DNA of 11,171 nucleotides. Origin: Brevibacillus sp. Its GTDB lineage: Bacteria > Bacillota > Bacilli > Brevibacillales > Brevibacillaceae. Shown here one piece after another: positions 7,512 to 11,171 of this stretch (position 1 is its first letter; every line of letters starts with the position of its first letter). The notes under the pieces are model-generated. The model was not told where the DNA came from and ran no database searches. It was given only the letters and a program-made list of their open reading frames with translations. The DNA is taken from NCBI GenBank assembly GCA_029240815.1, contig JARDZO010000186.1, forward strand, positions 1 through 11,171, in the 5' to 3' direction. Made by a program: the position numbers and the translations under genes.

Positions 7512-7532
7512 ATTTGCATGCGCTCCCGAGTG

Positions 7533-9230
7533 TTACAAGGAAAAAGGCGAAGATGCCAGATCCTCGGCAGGCAATTGCAGGGTGAAACCAGCCGTTTCCG
7601 CCTCAGGTTGAACATGCTCTGGCACTGCCAGTTCTATCACTTGGGCAACAGTCGAGACTGGAATGATCTCGATGCCGGTCATTTCTGCAAAAATGCTTTG
7701 CCAGTTTTCCTCAGGGATGAGCACCCGTGTCACCCCCGCTTGCTTCGCTGCTTCTACTTTGGCAACGACTCCTCCGACAGGTTTTACTTTGCCGTGAATG
7801 CTCACTTCTCCCGTCATCGCCAAGCAGTTGTCGACAGGGATTCCACGGATCGCCGAGTAAATCGCAGTAGCAATCGTGATCCCGGCAGATGGTCCATCCA
7901 CCGGAATTCCCCCAGGGAAATTAATGTGCAGATCGTATTCGTACGGACGCACTCCCATGCGATTCAGCACCGTCAACACGTTTTCCACCGAGCCTCTGGC
8001 CATGGATTTCCGACGAATCGTCCTGTTGCGGGTACCCATTTCCTCTTCCTCTGCCATACCTGTGATCGCCATTCTTCCTTGCCCTGGCACCATTGCAGGA
8101 GAAGCGGTTACTTCCAGCTCCATGACACTGCCCATGTTGGGTCCATATACCGCAAGTCCATTAACCAAGCCCACCTGCGGCGTCTCATGCACCTGCTTTT
8201 CCGGGCGTGGCGACTTCTGGCTGCTGTGCATGACCCACTCTACGTCTGCAGCGATGATATTCTTGCGTTCCTCTGTCAAGGCGATCCCCGCCGCGATTTG
8301 CAGTGTATTGATCGCTTCCCGTCCATTGGTCGCATAACGTTCAATGACAGACACAGCTGAATCATCGATGGCCAAGTCCATTTTCGTCACGGCCGTACGA
8401 ATGATGCTGCCGATCTCTCCCGCCTTCAATGGACGGAAGAAGATTTCCAGACACCGAGAACGCAACGCAGCGGGCAGTTCTTCCGGCAATCTCGTCGTAG
8501 CTCCAACCAAGCGAAAATCGGCAGGAAGTCCATACTTGAAGACGTCATGAATATGCGAAGGAATTTGGCTATTCTCCTCGCTGTAATAGGCGCTTTCCAG
8601 CATCACTTTGCGATCTTCCAGCACTTTTAGCAACTTGTTCATCTGCACAGGATGCAGCTCACCGATTTCGTCGAGAAAGAGCATACCACCATGCGCTTTG
8701 GTAACCGCACCTGGCTTCGGTTGGGGAATACCCGCCTGACCTAGTGAACCTGCCCCTTGGTAAATCGGGTCGTGAACAGAACCAATCAACGGATCCGCAA
8801 TTCCTCGCTCGTCAAAACGGGCAATCGTCGCATCGATCTCAATGAATTTGGCGTCTGCGGAAAAGGGCGACAGTTGATTTTTCTTGGCTTCCTCCAGCAC
8901 TACCCTCGCCGCGGCGGTTTTCCCTACTCCCGGAGGTCCGTAAACAATGACGTGTTGCGGATTCGGACCACACAGCGCTGCGCGCAATGCCCGCAGTCCA
9001 TCCTCTTGCCCCACGATTTCCTCCAATTTGGCCGGTCTTGTCTTCTCTGATAAAGGCTCAGTCAGTGCAACCATCCTCATCCGGCGAATGGAATCCAAAT
9101 CCTTTCTCGATTCCTTTTCCGTGGATGTCTTGGTATTCCTCTGCGCTCTCAGCAAGTTCCAAAAGTAGGTCCCAATAACGATCCCAACGACTACTTCAAT
9201 GACGGCAATAACCAATGTCGTATAGTCCAT
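7533..9230 (-). CDS. lonB: LonB, membrane-anchored sporulation ATP-dependent protease
   Basis: LonB is a Lon-like AAA+ protease of spore formers. In B. subtilis it is made in the forespore under sigma-F and helps prevent untimely sigma-G activity. The 565-residue protein starts with one hydrophobic helix (about residues 5-27, rich in Val/Ile), consistent with membrane anchoring, and lacks the large LonA N-terminal domain. The AAA+ module has Walker A GPPGVGKT (98-105) and Walker B LFLDEIGE (184-191). The C-terminal protease domain has Ser448 in VDGPSAG and Lys491 in VVAKVEAA, the Ser-Lys dyad with 43-residue spacing. An ATG five codons upstream (9245) is in frame, but GGGAGGG (9237-9243) lies six bases before the ATG at 9230, which is therefore the start. 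The gene lies between clpX and lon, as in Bacillus, with its own promoter and a terminator in front. Confidence 0.95.
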   Translation of the reverse strand: MDYTTLVIAVIEVVVGIVIGTYFWNLLRAQRNTKTSTEKESRKDLDSIRRMRMVALTEPLSEKTRPAKLEEIVGQEDGLRALRAALCGPNPQHVIVYGPPGVGKTAAARVVLEEAKKNQLSPFSADAKFIEIDATIARFDERGIADPLIGSVHDPIYQGAGSLGQAGIPQPKPGAVTKAHGGMLFLDEIGELHPVQMNKLLKVLEDRKVMLESAYYSEENSQIPSHIHDVFKYGLPADFRLVGATTRLPEELPAALRSRCLEIFFRPLKAGEIGSIIRTAVTKMDLAIDDSAVSVIERYATNGREAINTLQIAAGIALTEERKNIIAADVEWVMHSSQKSPRPEKQVHETPQVGLVNGLAVYGPNMGSVMELEVTASPAMVPGQGRMAITGMAEEEEMGTRNRTIRRKSMARGSVENVLTVLNRMGVRPYEYDLHINFPGGIPVDGPSAGITIATAIYSAIRGIPVDNCLAMTGEVSIHGKVKPVGGVVAKVEAAKQAGVTRVLIPEENWQSIFAEMTGIEIIPVSTVAQVIELAVPEHVQPEAETAGFTLQLPAEDLASSPFSL

Positions 9231-9282
9231 TTGAATCCCTCCCATTGCACCTATGTAAAAGCGTCTCTTGAACTATATCTTG

Positions 9283-9312
9283 TAGTATTGCCCCGCAATC
9301 GTAGACGTAAAC
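9283..9312 (-). promoter_or_regulatory. Sigma-F (forespore) promoter of lonB
   Basis: On the minus strand, GTTTA (9308-9312) and GGCAATACTA (9283-9292) are spaced by 15 bp. They match the Bacillus sigma-F consensus GYWTA-N15/16-GGNRANAMTM at every specified position. The predicted start near 9277 gives a leader of roughly 47 nt before the lonB ATG. This agrees with the known sigma-F control of lonB in B. subtilis. Confidence 0.8.
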
Positions 9313-9349
9313 CATAAATAGTGGCTCTCTCAGACCTCGTCAAGACACA

Positions 9350-9378
9350 GAAAAACCGCCCCGAATGCACGGAGCGGT
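9350..9378 (-). terminator. Rho-independent terminator of the clpP-clpX transcript
   Basis: On the minus strand ACCGCTCCG and CGGGGCGGT form a 9-bp stem with one G-T pair around a six-base loop (9355-9378), followed by a run of five T. It starts 19 bases after the clpX stop at 9397 and so insulates lonB from clpX. Confidence 0.88.
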
Positions 9379-9396
9379 CATTTTCCAGCAAAATGC

Positions 9397-10662
9397 TTAT
9401 GCGGTTTCACCGCGGACTTCATGACCTTCTTTGTTCATGAGTTGCGGCTTAACTTTATCGCGTACGGTTTCTTCCGTGATGACGCACTTGCCGACATCTT
9501 CACGAGAAGGCAGTTCATACATCATATCGAGCATGATTTGTTCGATGATTGCACGCAGTCCGCGCGCGCCGGTGTTGCGCTTGATCGCTTCTTTGGCGAT
9601 CTGCAACAGAGCACCTTCATTGAACTCCAGCTCTACTCCATCCAGGCTCAACAGTTTTTGATACTGCTTCACCAAGGAGTTTTTCGGCTCGGTCAAAATG
9701 CGTACGAGCGTCTCTTCATCCAGCGGTTCCAGCGTAGCCAGAACTGGCAAACGGCCGACGAACTCTGGAATCAGACCGAATTTCAAGAGGTCTTCTGGCA
9801 GTACGTATTTCAAGTACTCCCCAGCTTTCAGGTCGCCTTTGACACCTTCACCAAAGTCAGCGCCAAATCCGATTACCTTTTTGCCCAGACGACGTTTGAT
9901 GATTTGCTCTACCCCGTCAAATGCACCACCGCAAATGAACAGGATGTTGGAAGTATCGATCTGGATAAACTCCTGATGCGGATGCTTGCGTCCACCTTGT
10001 GGAGGAACACTCGCTACCGTACCTTCCAAAATTTTCAGCAGAGCTTGCTGCACGCCTTCTCCGGAAACATCGCGGGTGATCGATGGGTTTTCCGACTTGC
10101 GGGCAACCTTGTCGATCTCGTCGATGTAGATAATGCCTTTTTCCGCTTTCTCTACATCGTAATCCGCAGCCTGGATCAGCTTGAGCAAAATATTCTCCAC
10201 GTCTTCGCCCACGTAGCCCGCTTCTGTCAAGGAAGTAGCATCCGCGATTGCAAACGGTACATTCAAGATGCGCGCCAGCGTTTGTGCGAGTAGAGTTTTA
10301 CCGCTACCAGTAGGACCAATCAGCATGATGTTGGATTTTTGCAGCTCCACATCCTCGATCTTGGCACCCGAGTTAATCCGTTTGTAGTGGTTGTACACCG
10401 CTACAGACAGCGATTTTTTCGCCAGATCCTGACCGATGACATAATCGTCCAGGATTTTGCGGATTTCCACTGGTTTCGGGATTTCTTTCATGTCGATTTC
10501 TTCTTCTGTGCCCAGTTCTTCCTGCACAATTTCATTGCACAGTTCGATACACTCGTCACAAATGTATACACCAGGACCAGCCACCAGCTTGCGCACCTGT
10601 TCCTGGGACTTGCCGCAGAAGGAGCACTTCAGTTGGCCTTTGTCGTCGTTAAACTTAAACAT
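9397..10662 (-). CDS. clpX: ClpX, AAA+ unfoldase subunit of the ClpXP protease
   Basis: ClpX recognises tagged proteins, unfolds them with ATP and feeds them into the ClpP chamber. The 421-residue protein is of normal length. An N-terminal C4 zinc-binding domain has cysteines at 13, 16, 35 and 38. Walker A GPTGSGKT is at 116-123, the pore loop GYVG at 149-152, Walker B YIDEIDK at 179-185, the RKH loop at 225-227 and the ClpP-docking IGF loop at 264-266. All functional elements are present. The frame extends three codons further to a GTG, but the ATG at 10662 is used: GAGGTG lies six bases upstream (10669-10674) and MFKFN matches family N-termini. The gene follows clpP by only 20 bp, so the two partners are probably made from one message. 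Confidence 0.98.
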   Translation of the reverse strand: MFKFNDDKGQLKCSFCGKSQEQVRKLVAGPGVYICDECIELCNEIVQEELGTEEEIDMKEIPKPVEIRKILDDYVIGQDLAKKSLSVAVYNHYKRINSGAKIEDVELQKSNIMLIGPTGSGKTLLAQTLARILNVPFAIADATSLTEAGYVGEDVENILLKLIQAADYDVEKAEKGIIYIDEIDKVARKSENPSITRDVSGEGVQQALLKILEGTVASVPPQGGRKHPHQEFIQIDTSNILFICGGAFDGVEQIIKRRLGKKVIGFGADFGEGVKGDLKAGEYLKYVLPEDLLKFGLIPEFVGRLPVLATLEPLDEETLVRILTEPKNSLVKQYQKLLSLDGVELEFNEGALLQIAKEAIKRNTGARGLRAIIEQIMLDMMYELPSREDVGKCVITEETVRDKVKPQLMNKEGHEVRGETA

Positions 10663-10682
10663 GCGCTTCACCTCACAACGGG

Positions 10683-11171
10683 TCAGTTTTTGCGTTCAAT
10701 AATTGTGTCAATCAAGCCATAAGCCTTTGCGTCTTCTGCACTCATGAAATTGTCGCGATCCGTGTCTGCCTCTACGCGCTCATAAGGCTGACCTGTCCGT
10801 TCTGACAAAATTTGATTCAGCTGGCGCTTGGTTTTCAGAATCCATTCCGCGTGAATGCGGATGTCCTCTGCTTGCCCGCGTACGCCACCGAGCGGTTGGT
10901 GGATCATGACTTCACTGTTCGGCAGGGCAAGGCGTTTGCCTTTGGCTCCCGCTGCCAGTAAAAAAGCGCCCATGCTAGCAGCCATTCCTACACAAATCGT
11001 AGAAACGTCAGGCTTGATGTACTGCATCGTGTCGTAGATAGCCATGCCCGCCGTTACAGAACCGCCGGGAGAGTTTATGTATAGCGAAATATCTTTGTCC
11101 GGATCTTCTGCCTGCAAAAACAGCAGTTGGGCGACGATCAGATTGGCGACTTCATCATCAATCTCTGTGCC
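10683..11171 (-). CDS. clpP: ClpP, proteolytic subunit of Clp proteases (5' end missing)
   Basis: ClpP forms the two-ring serine peptidase chamber used by ClpX and ClpC. The window contains the last 162 residues; about 30-35 N-terminal residues lie beyond the right edge. The visible part begins [20 protein letters not shown]. The catalytic triad is complete: Ser in GMAASMGA (visible residue 66), His in MIHQPLGG (91) and Asp in TDRDNF (140). With an offset of 32 these correspond to Ser98, His123 and Asp172 of B. subtilis ClpP. It is located directly upstream of clpX, unlike in B. subtilis where clpP is elsewhere on the chromosome. The promoter is outside the window, so CtsR control cannot be judged. 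Confidence 0.98.
   Translation of the reverse strand, partial: GTEIDDEVANLIVAQLLFLQAEDPDKDISLYINSPGGSVTAGMAIYDTMQYIKPDVSTICVGMAASMGAFLLAAGAKGKRLALPNSEVMIHQPLGGVRGQAEDIRIHAEWILKTKRQLNQILSERTGQPYERVEADTDRDNFMSAEDAKAYGLIDTIIERKN

Larger units (their letters stand above)
7238..7532 (-). other. Leader and promoter region between lonB and lon
   Basis: No gene is visible in this 295-bp gap. In the direction of lon it holds a sigma-A-type promoter (7483-7511), a short inverted repeat GCAAAG/CTTTGC, a strong terminator-like hairpin (7385-7413), an inverted repeat around a TATAAA (7341-7377), and about 100 bases without recognisable structure before the lon ribosome binding site. If the upstream promoter is used, the lon leader would be about 240 nt. 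Confidence 0.6.

Noticed and set aside
7238..7532. Possible CIRCE or CtsR heat-shock operator upstream of lon
   Set aside because: I looked for TTAGCACTC/GAGTGCTAA and for tandem GGTCAAA heptamers on both strands and found neither.
7410..8360. Plus-strand open frame of 316 codons opposite lonB
   Set aside because: Its composition is rich in His, Arg and Cys as typical for antisense frames, and it covers the conserved LonB protease domain in the other direction.
9421..10293. Plus-strand open frame of 290 codons opposite clpX
   Set aside because: It is a shadow of the highly conserved clpX AAA+ module.

Overview
The window looks like core chromosome of a Gram-positive, endospore-forming member of the Bacillales, most like Brevibacillus or a close relative. 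The reasons are the gene order clpP-clpX-lonB-lon-engB next to hemA-hemX, the presence of LonB (a sporulation protease) with a textbook sigma-F promoter, strong purine-rich ribosome binding sites with some TTG/GTG starts, and moderate GC. The genus is an inference from gene order and protein style; no search was run.

Layout, read in transcription order on the minus strand from the right edge: clpP (5' end cut off by the window), clpX 20 bp later, and a terminator. Then lonB under its own sigma-F promoter, followed by a ~295 bp leader region holding a good sigma-A promoter, a terminator-like hairpin and an inverted repeat. Then lon (TTG start), engB (ATGA overlap with lon) and a GH84 beta-N-acetylglucosaminidase of the O-GlcNAcase type (GTG start). 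A bidirectional terminator separates this from a single plus-strand gene, an EamA/DMT-family ten-helix transporter. That gene is divergent from hemA (glutamyl-tRNA reductase), which is followed by hemX (cut off by the left edge). The hemA promoter has an extended -10 overlapped by a weak PerR-box-like sequence.

Functionally, the right two thirds is a protein quality-control island: ClpP peptidase, its ClpX unfoldase, the membrane-anchored forespore LonB, the general Lon protease, and the ribosome-assembly GTPase EngB. The left part begins the tetrapyrrole (heme) operon, in which HemA makes glutamate-1-semialdehyde and HemX modulates HemA. The two accessory-looking genes are the EamA transporter and the GH84 enzyme, which sit between engB and hemA.

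I do not see a convincing undescribed multi-gene system. No CRISPR array, insertion sequence, phage gene, toxin-antitoxin pair, tRNA or rRNA is visible. The items most worth a second look are the cytoplasmic GH84 enzyme in this housekeeping neighbourhood, the complex leader upstream of lon, and the regulatory sites of lonB and hemA.
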